Assembly (NCBI GenBank): GCA_905331475.1
Contig: CAJNYU010000909.1
Coordinates: 33,948 to 97,947, forward strand
Origin: Rotaria socialis
Lineage: Eukaryota > Rotifera > Eurotatoria > Philodinida > Philodinidae
Direction of reading: 5' to 3'
DNA: 64,000 nt
This document shows, in pieces, positions 24,522 through 36,612 of the stretch (its first letter is position 1; every line of letters begins with the position of its first letter). The position numbers and the translations under genes are program-made. The notes below the pieces were generated by a model, which had not been told where the DNA came from, did not search any database, and was given only the letters and a program-made list of their open reading frames with translations.

Positions 24522-26285
24522 TTATTGTGACAGATGATTTGCATATGAACGTTTTAATTCATTAAAATCATAGAAAAAAGAGTCATGTGTCACTGGCTTA
24601 CAATCTTGTTTAAATCTGACTTCCATTTCATTATATAGCATTCGTACTAACATTAGTTCATTATTATCTTCATGTTGATAGATTTCCCATTGAATATTAG
24701 CAGCCATCGGCGCAATTTTATCACCCCTCCATCGGTTGTTATCGTAGGTGTAAACATCGGAATGATGTACTGCTTTGTCCGAAAAATTAGGAATTTGTAG
24801 AAGTGTTGCAAACGGAATAATTGTTTCAGCGTGAGCAAAACGCAGATGTGCAGTAACATTGCTGGTTGCTTCTATACATGCGTTAATTGAAGTGAAAAAA
24901 TGCGTTAGCAGTGGTTTTGCCATGTCATATGTTACTGTTGTCCCTTCGATAGATGGGCCTTTCTCGTAGAATTCCTATAAATGCAAATACGAATGATTAA
25001 CGATACCAGATAAAATAAATCTTAGATATTCAAGAACAAAATAGAATACTTCTGCATCATTGATATAAGCAAACCACATCGATTCGTCTTGATTAAAATA
25101 TTTCGCTAACATTGCAGCTAAATAGGAGTGGACTTGAGCTGGTGCAACAGAAAACATAGCATAAAGCCATAAAACAATATCCACTTCATTGGTCGGCCTA
25201 TTGGTTTCCATGGGATCGAGATTTTCATCAGAATTAATTTGATATTTTCCATTAATTAATTGTTCAATAAATTCCTTTTTATAAATTTTTCTCAAGACTT
25301 GCCGTGCATATGTTTTGGTTTGTTCTGAATATTTAATTGTATTTACTTTTGTTTTGATATCAGGATTTTGTTTTTTAAATGTCACATAGTTTGTACATAA
25401 TTTGTGAAAATGAAGCAAACTTTTGCTTGGTTTTTCATTTGATATTTGAATATTACATTCATGTACTGTTAAACCGTTAAGAAATTCTCGAGCACTATCG
25501 ACGGCACGTTTCACTCCACTTGTTATCACAGAAACAGTATTTGACGAAGTAAACAAAGGCTTTAAACGATTAAACAAACGATTTCCAAGACCGAAATGTT
25601 CTTCTTTACCCACTTGAGTCAACTCTCCCGATCTAATAAACATGAATCAAATCTATAATTAATCAGACAGCCTTGTCGAAACTCACCCCACACGAACGTT
25701 TTCATGCATGAACCATTCTATATCTTCTTTCAGTTGTTCACCTAATGGTGTCAGCATATTTTTTTCTTTGGCTACTTGCCAGATTTGTAATGTCTGTCGA
25801 TCATAATCATGACTGTTAATAAAAGTTCGACTGCCATGTCTTGCAAGTAATTGCACACAAATCGGTTTATAGCCCATTGGTGGCGAACTTAAAATATTCT
25901 TCTTTGGACAATATCTATAAGGTTTTTTCGTTGAATAATGCCGTTGATGATGTTCATTAGTAGCATGTACAAGATCTGATTCATTCGAAATGATTGTTGA
26001 GCATAGTTCTTCTTGAGTAACTACTGGTGCTGATTGTTCGAATTGAACTTTTGTATTAGATTGTTGAATAAATCGTGTAGTAGCATTTGATTTTGAAATA
26101 AAACCGTCGGTACTAAAACTTCTAGCTATGCTTTCATTTGTTTGAATATGATTGATAGCGTTAATATTGCGAGTTGTGTTTAGAGTCGTAAGATACATGC
26201 TAAGAATTTCGTCAAGAGATGGCTGAATATCATGTTGAGCTGGTTCATCATTTAAATTAGAATTCATTGTTCTACATAAAGCCAT
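24522..26285 (-). CDS. Histidine acid phosphatase, multiple inositol-polyphosphate phosphatase (MINPP1) type, three exons
   Basis: Predicted to remove phosphate from inositol polyphosphates, by family. Exons (minus): 26285-25687, 25632-25007 and a third ending at 24522. The first junction (Gly split GG|A) is clean. Residues 1-130 are Ser/Asn/Gln-rich with no signal peptide, unlike ER-resident MINPP1. The catalytic histidine motif is QLLARHGSRTF (the family has RHGxRxP). SGELTQVG and TSGVKRAVDSAREFL follow as in MINPP1. The proton-donor motif is HAE in RFAHAETIIPF, the form used by MINPP-type enzymes. The second junction is unclear. The homology-favoured acceptor (exon from 24974, EFYEKGP) is out of phase by one. 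A weaker AG giving exon 24958-24522 keeps the frame (553 residues). No KDEL-like end is present. It may be functional, or a lightly damaged copy. Confidence 0.75.
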
Positions 26286-28858
26286 GATTTGATTGTTTGA
26301 AAGAAAATAAATCTGTCAAAAAGCAAAAAAAACTGTTACTACAAACCATCTTGCTTTTTTTTCATTTTTTTGTTTGCATCTGCACGAACGCACCTCGCGC
26401 TGTTTGTATGACCTCCAATAGAATTTTAACAATTCAATTATCTAACTATGAATTCATACAATATGCTGATAGAATATTTCAATGATAGCGATAGTTTTAA
26501 CCGAATAGATGATAACCATATTATTGAATCGTATGTACATGTGCAGACGATATAAATATGTGACTAATTTCATAAAAATATCCTCGAGTAGCTGAAACAT
26601 GGCGGACCGTAGTAAAATAAATTGAGTGCATGCTTTATTCTCGTCATTTGACAGAAAGAGAAGAAAAAAAATAACATACTCTTTCTATCATTAAGTATGG
26701 TCGTCTTTTTTGCTTTCTCCGAAGACGCAACCAAGAGTAAACATGATACCTTTAGTAATGCCTGGCATTTCTGTGATTTAGATTCTAGGATATTGCGTGC
26801 TAGTTACATTTCTTTTAATGAGTCATAGAAAAAATTGTTTTTGAAAATAACAAATATAGATCTGAACGTCTGTATTGACATTTAAAAGTATTCACAATAT
26901 CTTAATTTCTATTGTTTTACCTATACATGGGGTTAGAGTGTGTTTATATTGGTCGACTATTTGATATACTGATAAACACTATGCGATATTTATTTAACAA
27001 GAACTTCGAAAAAAATGAAAATAAAGCTAATGGATATAAATAAATTTCGCGTGTCATTTGATGTCAAAATCAAACTAAACTGAAATAAAAACATGAAATC
27101 TACTCTGGTGATTCTATTTACAAAAAACACCCATCAGTTTCTTAAATATGCAGCATAAAATCTTATATCGATCAATTTTGTTTTCAGTTTACAATCGAAG
27201 ATCTTCGTAGGGAAAAGAAAAATACTATCGCTAAACGAATAGATGTTACGGTGTGCATTTTTACCCTTTTCTTCTTTCAGCTTGATTTTTATGTATGGCG
27301 GTTACTTTACTGTCAAATCGCATCGGTATTTATAATTGAATTATGAAAACTTGAAAGTATTTTGGAAATATGCAATTACTTTTGATCATTTTAATAATAA
27401 TAATATACCATTAACAGGACACATGCAGCCGAATTTAAGTCGCTGAAAGAAACAGGAGAACCATAAAAAAATATCAAGTCGTTCGGTTGGAAATGTTTTC
27501 ACATTTTTAATGACACTTTATTTTTCTTGGAATTGTAAACACATCAATGAAAGGAAAAAGGTGATGCTGGTAACTTGGTTAAATCAACTAAATTTTTTCA
27601 ACATCAAGACTATGTGAGACTTAACTAACTCAAGTTAATATTCCGTGAACTGCATTCTAGCATCGTTATGATGTATACAATCAAGAGTATTTGCATATAT
27701 GTTTCAGAAAGTTTATAACTATCATAAATACCATTGAACTAAACGAGTATGCTCCATATGAAACATTAGACTTCATCCCGAAAAAATACTACAAATATTC
27801 GATTTGGCAAAAGAAACTCGAATGAGACCTAGTTTCACGACATTAGCTATTGTATTGTGAAATAAATTGATTTAAACATATACGCATCTGCATATGTTTT
27901 TCAATTTCACATACAGTTTCACACAGCGTTCATTTTATTTCGATAAACAATTTCTGTGCTAAGTGCCGATGACGATTCTTCAGACAATCAAAATAGACTA
28001 ATTTACTGATACAAGTGTAATAAATATCACTAAGAGCTTTCCATTAAACAACTTCAAACAAAAGCACTTTCATATGAAATATACTATTCACAACACGCTA
28101 GTAGATAAAAAAAAATGGTGATGATCTACTCGGCTAGATTTGAGCTTAACCACACATCTTTTGTTATGAATCAGTTCAAACTCTTAGAGAAGCGTCATAT
28201 ATCAGTCAAAAATGTGCTAGAAGAAGTAGAGACTGATCAACTAGACAACTGCCAACATCTGTACAAAACAAACAGTTACGATATATTTAACGTTTGCCGG
28301 TGATTTATGCATTGGCTTACACATTTAGTCATTAGCGATCGCACAAGCTGTGCTCGTTTATTTTTGTAGGTTTGGGTGTTTCTGACAGATTGATTAAAGA
28401 CAGACACTAGAAGGTGAAACCAAATCATTAGTTTGAGACGTAAACCAATGGAGAATAACGCAACGCCATCTAACCTAATCCAAAATTAAAATACTCGAAT
28501 CTCACTGCAAGCAATATATCGTGCTGTGTAGAAAGACATCTGATTCTATTTTTTTTCTGTAATAATTAAAAAAATAATTCAAGCATGAATTGCAGCATTC
28601 TCAAATAGTTAAATAATAAACGAATCGATTCCAGTGAAAAAGAACATGATGAATACATATATATTTCTTATAAATACTAACACACAATTACAATAGATTC
28701 ATATTTTTTCGCGTTCTAGGAAGTATTTTATTTTTGAATTTCAATACACAATATTTGTTTGTAAGAATGAGATCGATCTTTAATGTTGAATATTGCTATT
28801 GAACTCGTGTATAATTCTAGTAGAAAATCCCTACAAACAAATCTAGTTAAATGTAACG
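26286..28858. other. Gene-free AT-rich stretch
   Basis: I see no supported gene or repeat until the MITE at 28867. Short frames here (for example 28115-28303) have no domain and no splice context. Confidence 0.4.
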
Positions 28859-29033
28859 ATAGTAGTTAGTGATGCCACCAGAAATTTTTATTTTGGGGCA
28901 GCGGGCTTAGCCCTCAATTACAACGTGATAATAGATTTACGGCAATATCAGAAAAGATTATAGAGGGTGTGTGAAAATTTTCAAAAACTCTGGAGGAGCT
29001 CAGCTCCTCTGTGGCGCCACCACTAATAGTAGT
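28859..29033. mobile_element. hAT-type MITE with perfect 8-base target duplication
   Basis: The element is 28867-29025 (159 bases). Its ends are imperfect inverted repeats: TAGTGATGCCACCAG at the left, and …GGCGCCACCACTA at the right, whose complement is TAGTGGTGGCGCC. The 8-base direct repeat ATAGTAGT lies at 28859-28866 and 29026-29033. An 8-base duplication with TAGTG-type ends is the hallmark of hAT transposons. It has no coding capacity and is clearly GC-richer than its flanks. Confidence 0.8.
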
Positions 29034-29512
29034 ATGTTATTTTTGTATAGATATATTTCTCATAAGTATTATATCGAAGTTTCACCTGAAAATGACATAT
29101 TACTTGCTCTATAAGCAATCATACTATTTACGATACTTCTAATATCACGATTCATTTGTTTTCTATTCATACATTATCTTGTGATTTGCATACAGTGCAA
29201 AGGCTACTACCGTTTTATCACAAGCCTTCGTTTCAATTTCGATCAATGACGTTTAATATGACTAAGATGGAAATAGGCAAATTATTTCATCGCACGTGTA
29301 ATATTTTGCAACCTACCGAGACAGTGAGTCTATATGTTTATCTAGACATGTAATGTGACAGAAAGCAAAAAGGTATTTGCAAGTGAAGGTTGATTCTTAC
29401 GATCATACACATATAACCAACTTAGAAAGGGCTGTCAGCTTTCAGTATCATTTTTAGAAATCAATCAGTTTTTCATTGAATATTGTCCACAATTAAAAGC
29501 ACAACTTTATCT
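29034..29512. other. Upstream region of the ART-LRR gene
   Basis: Non-coding. It separates the MITE from the ART gene and presumably carries that gene's promoter. No recognisable motif was found. Confidence 0.4.
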
Positions 29513-30985
29513 ATGGAAGATATCAATGATCGTATCGATACGCAACATCGTTTTTATGATGCAGATAGAGAACCAGGTATTATGATGGCTCCGGTAGAGG
29601 GATACAATGACAAACCTTTAGTTCCACTTGAAGAAGCAGTCGCACCGTTTATTCTGCGCATGCCTACTATTCTAGCTAAAGTGGAACAGTGCAAACAATA
29701 TGCTGCGGATTATCATGACAATAATCTTTCAATTGATGAATTAGCTGCAATTAAACTTTACACATTGGAATGGAGCCCATATCAAGATTCGCTTTACTAC
29801 ATTCTTAATACAATACTACGAACGGAAGATCGTACAGCTTTGAAACCATGGTTTCTATATTTGAAACTTATTCTTACAGGACTAGCCCGTCTTCCAACGA
29901 ATCAACATCGAGTTTATCGTGGAGTTACATTAGTCAACGATGACCAGTATCGACAAGGAAATACAATTGTTTGGTGGGGTTTTTCATCATGTTCAACAAA
30001 AAGAAATGTTTCGGAACATGAAATTTTTTTAAATGAAACTGGTGAGAAAACACTTTTCATTATTGATTGTACTACGGGACGAGACATTAGTCAATATTCA
30101 ATTTTTCAACAAGAAAAAGAAATATTACTTTTGCCGGCAACTACATTACAAGTTATTCGAACCTATCGTGACACACAGACGTTTTCTAATATCATTCATT
30201 TACACGAAATTAAATCTCCATATACACTTTTAGAACCTATACTGCTAGAAACAAAAATGTTAAATCCGGTAAAAAAAAGAATGCTTAACATTTTACGAAC
30301 ATTCTTGAAACAAACGCAAACAGATACAAGAACAAAACTTGATCAAGAAATCGATCGATTCAGAGATCGTGAACATGCATGTATACGTAGAGAACGTTTT
30401 ACTGATGATGAAATAGAAACTGTTGTTAATGAAGTCATTATGAAAAAACAATGTCAAACACTGTTTTTAAGAGGAGATGAAATTACACCGCAAGGTGCAA
30501 TAACGATTGGCAAATCGTTAGAAAATAATATTACTTTATCTCAATTATTTCTAACAGATATTCAAATTGGTGATGTTGGTGCTGAAGCTCTTGCAAGATC
30601 CCTTGCAAATGGAGCTAATTCAAGTTTAAAAGAACTTTCCCTTAATAACAATGGTATTACAGACGATGGTGCCGAACAATTAGCAAACATGTTAAAACAT
30701 AATAGATCATTAATTAAAGTGTGGATAATAAAAAATTGTATCAAAGATCGAGGTATACAATCGTTGGCCAGAGACGTGACCAATAACAATACGCTTCAGC
30801 TACTTTCGCTTATATGGAATCAATTCAAAACAAGTGAAACAGTCAATGTAATTATTCAAATGCTTGAAATTAATCAAACATTGACACGATTTGAAGTCAA
30901 TGGGCAGAGTCTATCGTCACGCGATTTAAAAAGGCTTAAGGACTTTGTGAGAACAAGCGGATGCATTGGATTAACCATACATTAA
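29513..30985 (+). CDS. Mono-ADP-ribosyltransferase fused to leucine-rich repeats
   Basis: Predicted to transfer ADP-ribose from NAD+ to protein targets, with LRRs for target binding. The first in-frame ATG is 29513 (the frame is open a little further 5', beginning with TTG), giving 490 residues in one exon. The ART core covers about residues 90-240 and has the R-S-E triad order: R in HRVYRGV, S in WWGFSSCS, and the ExE loop in FQQEKEILLLP, which is typical of arginine-specific ARTs. From about residue 300 there are four to five ribonuclease-inhibitor-type LRRs (for example SLKELSLNNNGITDDGAEQL). No signal peptide is seen, so it is probably cytosolic. The LRR half resembles the neighbouring gene at 33596. 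All triad residues are present, so activity is likely. Confidence 0.85.
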   Translation: MEDINDRIDTQHRFYDADREPGIMMAPVEGYNDKPLVPLEEAVAPFILRMPTILAKVEQCKQYAADYHDNNLSIDELAAIKLYTLEWSPYQDSLYYILNTILRTEDRTALKPWFLYLKLILTGLARLPTNQHRVYRGVTLVNDDQYRQGNTIVWWGFSSCSTKRNVSEHEIFLNETGEKTLFIIDCTTGRDISQYSIFQQEKEILLLPATTLQVIRTYRDTQTFSNIIHLHEIKSPYTLLEPILLETKMLNPVKKRMLNILRTFLKQTQTDTRTKLDQEIDRFRDREHACIRRERFTDDEIETVVNEVIMKKQCQTLFLRGDEITPQGAITIGKSLENNITLSQLFLTDIQIGDVGAEALARSLANGANSSLKELSLNNNGITDDGAEQLANMLKHNRSLIKVWIIKNCIKDRGIQSLARDVTNNNTLQLLSLIWNQFKTSETVNVIIQMLEINQTLTRFEVNGQSLSSRDLKRLKDFVRTSGCIGLTIH

Positions 30986-33595
30986 CTTTTGCGTAATGTT
31001 GTGTACCTTGTCGAAGTGGTTTTTCAGTTTGTCATATTGAATATGATGAAATGTGCATATCGTTGAATTTTGTTTTTCTTTGTACAATAATATTAGTTAT
31101 GAACCAAAAGTTCTCAATGGAAGTTTTTTTTAACTTGTGGAAAGAAAAAACAAAGTAAAATTGTTATTTAACTCTTAATAAACTATTTGCATTGTTGTAA
31201 ATTAAAAAGAAAATCACAATGATATACAGTATGATTTCGGAAGATTTTGGAAGCAACGAAATCTTCTTCCTGGTTCTTGTTTTCACATTAATTTTCGAGA
31301 TTAAATAAAATCGCTATGGGAAAAAAATCATTCGCAGTCTATCTGCAACTGTAGTAAATAAATAAACGATCTTTATCTTTCTTCATTTATTTCCTAAATT
31401 AGTCGATTGATTTGATTGAGATCTATTATAATATGTAAATGTTAAGTTCCTTTAAAAATTAAGCATAATGGATGAGAGAAATTATTTCATGTAGTCTAGA
31501 TATTAATATAACGTTTTTTTCATCATGCTTGTGACACATAGTCTAATAATCGATTGTAATTGTCTGACAAAATTACGAAAAAAAAACGAAGATTGGTCTA
31601 ATTTTGTGATTCATAAAAATGTCTTTCTAAAATTGATTCATTCGTCATAAACAACGTTCTGTTTCTTTTTAAATGGTTTTTTGAGTGTTCTCATACTTCA
31701 AAACAACTAATCATTGTTGCCTCTATGTACCTGTACTTGTTTTTTTCTGAAACAAATAGTATGATTATAGCTTATGTATATTCATTTCTTTGCATGAATG
31801 GTATTTGGGCCACAAAATCTTGTAACCCCCCCCCCCCATATTAGNCAGAAAGTTAAATAAAAGTGGATTAATTTAGTAGCGAATAGTAAAAACAAAACAT
31901 GAAAATAAAATAATTTAGCGTAAAATTAAAAATTTCACACAAATCGCCTTTCCACGATGACAACCATACATTGTAGCTTCTACATTTCGATAACAAAATA
32001 TTTCATTATCTTAACAGACCATAAAAATTGTCGTTTCTATTCGATGCATATTCTGAATATCATGTTCCGATAGGCTGCTTTCTTATAGAAACATGATTAA
32101 ATAAATATGTTTGTGAAATAATAATAGAACTTGAAAATTGGTGGTGAATCCGATGCTAAACAGACTTCCTGAGTTTCTTTAAACAAAACATCTAAAATAT
32201 TTCTTCACCTAGCATACACAAGAGACGAAATTCCTAATTTTACTTTTCATTAATGATGTGCTTTTTCGTTTTGATTACATTTTATTTCGTATATTACAAA
32301 ACTTTAACTGAATACTATTTAAAATAGTTATACGACGAATGATTTATCTTTAATTCAGCACATTTATCAAACTCATCGCTAATACACGTTACACTTTTCA
32401 TTTCAAATTGGAAAAACAACGTCATCCTTCAAATAGCAGTCATGATACATTGAGTGAAAAATATATCGATTAGGAGCGATGCGGCTTATTTCGTGCGTTT
32501 TTTTTCTCTTTCAATTAATGTATGTGAGCGGAAGAAAAATGATAAAAAAAAGCAATATTAATATCATTAGTAGTTATTTTAGTTATATGGTTGGCTTCCA
32601 ACACGTGAGGTACAGGTAAACAGAAAAATAATAAGCGATATTGCATTTTTTTAATTAGAGAAAAATAAAATACTACGTAGTGCTGAAATCAACTGTTATA
32701 CGACAACAGGTTTGTGTTTCTTCTGTATGATTTGTTAAAATACGAGACTTCTCATTTATCACGTGTAAACGTAAAATTAGTTAAATGAATAAAGAAATCA
32801 ATTTCGTTTAAATTCAATATATTACATAGCACGCAAAATTTCAGCAGAATCATCTTTTATTATTTTCAATTCAAAGATAATTCCGTTAGATTATATTGAT
32901 GGTTAAATAATATTTGAAATTTATAGGTAACTTAAGAGTGTATATTGGTTGTAGTAAATAGATTATAAAAAGACTGAGAGCACATTAAAGAATTCGTACT
33001 CATTACTACGCTGTTCGAAGTGTTTCATCGTTGCTTAGAACTGATGAAACGAAATATCGATTTTGAGTTCAAATTTTGTCAGAAATAGTTTTAGAAAATT
33101 CACTCCTGAAATTTTGACTCATCAAAAAAAATTTTAATTCGAACTATTTTCATCGAAATTTGCCTTTTCTGATAGTTTGATACTTTTAGTCCTTGAGGCA
33201 TAGTATCTGATTGTATACTATAAATTATCTAATAATCAATTCAGATAAATGTAATATATGTTGTATCGATTTTTTCTGGCGCAAGATCTAAAACATTTAG
33301 GGAGTAACAGTCCGACCGTTTCTCTTCTCAAGCCGTATTTATTAAGTACTTCTCGTTATGATTTATTGCATTTTAGGACGGTTGAATAAGAGTAAAAAAA
33401 TCTTATTTTGATTGCCAATAATAACATTGATATATTTTCGCAATTTGATGTTACAAAGATTGTTCTAATAGTTGCTTTTACCTATCAGAAAGCGCATATC
33501 AATGAAACTTATAATCAGAGGAAAAACGAATATTCGATTTCTAATTAGTTATCGTAATGAAATATATTTTTTCATTTATATTACTCTACAGCTGA
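30986..33595. other. Gene-free stretch with a poly-C run and one ambiguous base
   Basis: No gene was seen between the two LRR-containing genes. A run of 12 C (31826-31837) is followed by an N at 31845, an unresolved base in the assembly. The rest is AT-rich without notable repeats. Confidence 0.5.
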
Positions 33596-34702
33596 ATGTT
33601 TGTAAAAACAACTAACGTAATGACTTCAAGAAAAGTTAATGCCATCACTCGAAAAAATCCTCTGGAGAAACCTTATAGAACGTTAGTATCAATAATAGAA
33701 GACCAAGAAAGCTCCTCTGCCATAAAATTTGCCGCTAAAACAAATATAAATTTATCTCTTATGTCAAACGAACTCAAACCACCAGTTCCATATTCTCAAT
33801 CTGTATCATTTCGATTAAATCCTACTAGTCCTTCACCATCAACGCCAACGCTAGCACCAGCATCAACGCGACCACTAACACCAACGCGATCTGTAACACC
33901 AACAAAAATGCGACCGCCAACACCAACACGATCTCCAGCATCAACGCGACCGCCAACACCAACGCCAACATCAATACCAACATCGTTATCAACGATAATA
34001 ACCGTCGAACCCGCTAATAAAAGTTTCAAAACAGAATTTTATTATAATCCAAAACTTCAAGAAAAAATCAACCGATTCGAACCAAAATTACATGTAGATC
34101 TATCTTATTGTTCTCTTATCGATCAAGACATATCGATGATCGTTAGTCAAATCGTGGTTGCAAAAAAATGTACAGAACTTTGGTTATATGGAAATAAGAT
34201 AACATCAAAGGGTGTATCGATATTAGCAAAAAGTTTAATAAACAATTCAACATTACAAAGTCTTGATCTCTCTTTCAATCAAATCTATGATGTTGGTGTG
34301 TTTGAATTAACTCAAGCACTCTCAGTAAATCAAAAGTCATCTCTTAGGTTTCTTTATCTCAGTAAAAATGGTATTGCAAATGATGGAGCAAGTTATTTGT
34401 CTGAAATGCTGAAAACAAATCGGAGTTTAAAAGAATTATGGTTATCAAATAATGAAGTTGGTGATGAAGGTGTAAAAAAGTTAGCTAATGCATTAGCTTA
34501 TTATGATAAAAAATTGAAATTTTTATCTCTATCAATGAACATATTCATAACAGATTTATGTATTGATAGCCTTATTGAAATGCTTGAACATAATCAAACA
34601 TTAAAAGAATTATGGATCGAAGATTGTAATTTAACGGAGCAAGGAAAGAAGAGACTTCAAGAAAAAGTAGATCGAAAGAAAAATTTTAAAATTTATCTGT
34701 AA
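33596..34702 (+). CDS. Leucine-rich-repeat protein with Thr/Pro repeat linker
   Basis: Probably a cytosolic protein-binding protein of 368 residues in one exon. Residues 1-75 are basic and polar. Residues about 75-135 form a low-complexity linker of TPTR/ASTRPPTPT repeats, encoded by a degenerate minisatellite at about 33820-34000. From about residue 160 there are six ribonuclease-inhibitor-type LRRs (LWLYGNKITSKGVSILAKSL, LQSLDLSFNQIYDVG, LRFLYLSKNGIANDG, LKELWLSNNEVGDEG, then FLSLSMN and LKELWIEDCNLTEQG). The repeat spacing and wording match the C-terminal half of the ART-LRR gene 2.6 kb upstream, but there is no ADP-ribosyltransferase domain. AATAAA lies at 34718. The partner is unknown. 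Confidence 0.85.
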   Translation: MFVKTTNVMTSRKVNAITRKNPLEKPYRTLVSIIEDQESSSAIKFAAKTNINLSLMSNELKPPVPYSQSVSFRLNPTSPSPSTPTLAPASTRPLTPTRSVTPTKMRPPTPTRSPASTRPPTPTPTSIPTSLSTIITVEPANKSFKTEFYYNPKLQEKINRFEPKLHVDLSYCSLIDQDISMIVSQIVVAKKCTELWLYGNKITSKGVSILAKSLINNSTLQSLDLSFNQIYDVGVFELTQALSVNQKSSLRFLYLSKNGIANDGASYLSEMLKTNRSLKELWLSNNEVGDEGVKKLANALAYYDKKLKFLSLSMNIFITDLCIDSLIEMLEHNQTLKELWIEDCNLTEQGKKRLQEKVDRKKNFKIYL

Positions 34703-35629
34703 TATTTATTATTAGTGAATAAACTTGATTTCGAAATTTATAAATCTAACCTGCAGAAAATTTTTTTTTCGTCTAGCTAGCTTTGCTTGATTTAATTTAA
34801 ATGTTCACGAATTGGTTCGGGCGGAACTAATGAAGTTCGTAGAAAGATTCAGAATTATGGCGAACAAGAGAAAATTGTTGCCATTTCACTGAAAATGCAT
34901 TTCCTTTGAAATTTATACCAGTTCTCAGATTTATTCAATTAATCTATCAGGAAACTGGAATCTCAATATCGAATGTATTCTCGTGTGAAAAATAATCTTC
35001 TTCTGTATTCTACTATAAAAAGTAAATGGCTAAATCCGTTAGTAAAAGATATTAACAATCCAAAGTCATATGGGAGTTTATTAAAGATCTCATCAAACAG
35101 CACTATGAACGTTGAAAATATTTTAATAGTACCCTATTCAATCAGTAAACGATATAATTGAATGACGGATACTCTCTCAATCATCCACCGAACCGATCCA
35201 ATAGCGTGAACTACTTTTGTAAGGTTCTGTATACGATTAGTCTTTAAGAAGTTCAAAACGAAAAACAATATATTAGGGATTCTACTGAATTTAGTACTAT
35301 TACTGAATCGACAAGATATCTTTTAAATAATATATGCAGATGAATAGATCGTTTAAAATGACTCTCCTTTTGTTTTGATATTATCTCAACAAAATAATTA
35401 CGATAAAAAACAACACTATGGAAAACTTCTTTCACTCATTCTTGATACAATTAATACCTTTCCACTAAAAACGAAGCGTCCGATGATCGCACCATATAGT
35501 TCTTATCAGTAAGTACCAAAATAGAATAAAATATCTCTAACAATAAAAATTCAAAGCAGAACATTTTTGAAACAGATTAAGTTAAATAATTCATTATTTG
35601 GAGATTTTTCTTTTTGAAATTTAATTACT
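34703..35629. other. Intergenic, no feature seen
   Basis: Small frames at 34973-35161 (+) and 35253-35435 (-) have no domain or splice context. No repeats stand out. Confidence 0.4.
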
Positions 35630-36373
35630 ATGAAAACACAATACGCTTGGTACGTCTATTTCTCGATTGAAACAATTCTAATGACAATACCATACTATGG
35701 TATAAATTTGTATGATTATCTGACGAAATCGAAACCATGGAGACGTGAAATACAAAAACGGAAGCCTCAAGATATTGAATTGAACGAAGCGTCTGTTGTT
35801 TTACATACAATAATCCATTTCGTAACGCGTGCTTCTGTATGGTATTTTCATATACATTATAAAACGATGGCAGATATGAACTCTATTTCGTTGATATTAT
35901 TTATATTAAAAATGATTTTATTCGATGGTTTAGGTGTCGTATTTCATCAGTTTCAGCATTCGAAATTCGGTCGATTTTTCAATCATTTAAAACATCATCA
36001 ATTACGTACGCCAACTTTAGCTAGTTCAGCATTTTCATCTATGGGCGAATTAGTACTCAGCAGTCATGTTGGTTGGATATTAATAGGCTTGGTTCCAGGC
36101 TCATTTTGGGATCATTGTTTATTTTTAGTCATATCATCGACAATTAAAAGATTATGCCATAGTAATTATGATCATCCTTGGGAAAACACGAAATTGTATC
36201 GTTTTTTTAAATTAGTTGGATCACGTGAACATCATGTACATCATTTACATCCGAATAAGAATTTTGCAGATTTATTTGTATTTTGGGATCAATTATTTGG
36301 AAATTTTCTGAATCCTGATGATGTAGACGGAATCAATAATTATAATAATACAACGATTCACAAAGCTTCGTAG
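35630..36373 (+). CDS. Fatty acid hydroxylase / sterol desaturase superfamily membrane enzyme
   Basis: An integral-membrane di-iron oxygenase, 247 residues in one exon. Three to four hydrophobic segments are visible: YVYFSIETILMTIPYYGI at the N-terminus, SLILFILKMILFDGLGVVF, and ELVLSSHVGWILIGLVPG. The histidine clusters that bind the two irons are all present: HQFQH, HLKHHQ, and HHVHHLHPNKNF near the C-terminus. The last matches the HxxHH-type third box of the family. The length fits family members of about 240-300 residues. The substrate cannot be read from sequence; sterols, alkylglycerols and acyl chains are all used by relatives. It is likely an ER protein, by family. AATAAA follows at about 36584. 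Confidence 0.85.
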   Translation: MKTQYAWYVYFSIETILMTIPYYGINLYDYLTKSKPWRREIQKRKPQDIELNEASVVLHTIIHFVTRASVWYFHIHYKTMADMNSISLILFILKMILFDGLGVVFHQFQHSKFGRFFNHLKHHQLRTPTLASSAFSSMGELVLSSHVGWILIGLVPGSFWDHCLFLVISSTIKRLCHSNYDHPWENTKLYRFFKLVGSREHHVHHLHPNKNFADLFVFWDQLFGNFLNPDDVDGINNYNNTTIHKAS

Positions 36374-36612
36374 AGATTTTATTTTCAATATTGTGTTTGA
36401 CTTTGAACGAACGTGTAATATAATTTTTTTCTATCGAAAGTTGCTCGTATCTTTTTCTACATATACAATTTCATTAATTAGGTAGTTTATTTTTGTTCAC
36501 ATTGAATATTACTCGATCTAAAATGAGTATTTTCTTTTCAATGTTATTTGATTATAATTAGAGAAACGCTCATTCAAATGAAAAATAAATCTAGTGAATG
36601 CAATCAGTTGAA

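Noticed and set aside
29483..29512. Extending the ART protein by ten residues to a TTG codon
   Set aside because: TTG starts are not expected in an animal nuclear gene; the first ATG is at 29513.
33796..34029. 77-residue minus-strand frame rich in Val/Gly
   Set aside because: It is the antisense of the Thr/Pro repeat linker of the LRR gene; its periodicity comes from that minisatellite.
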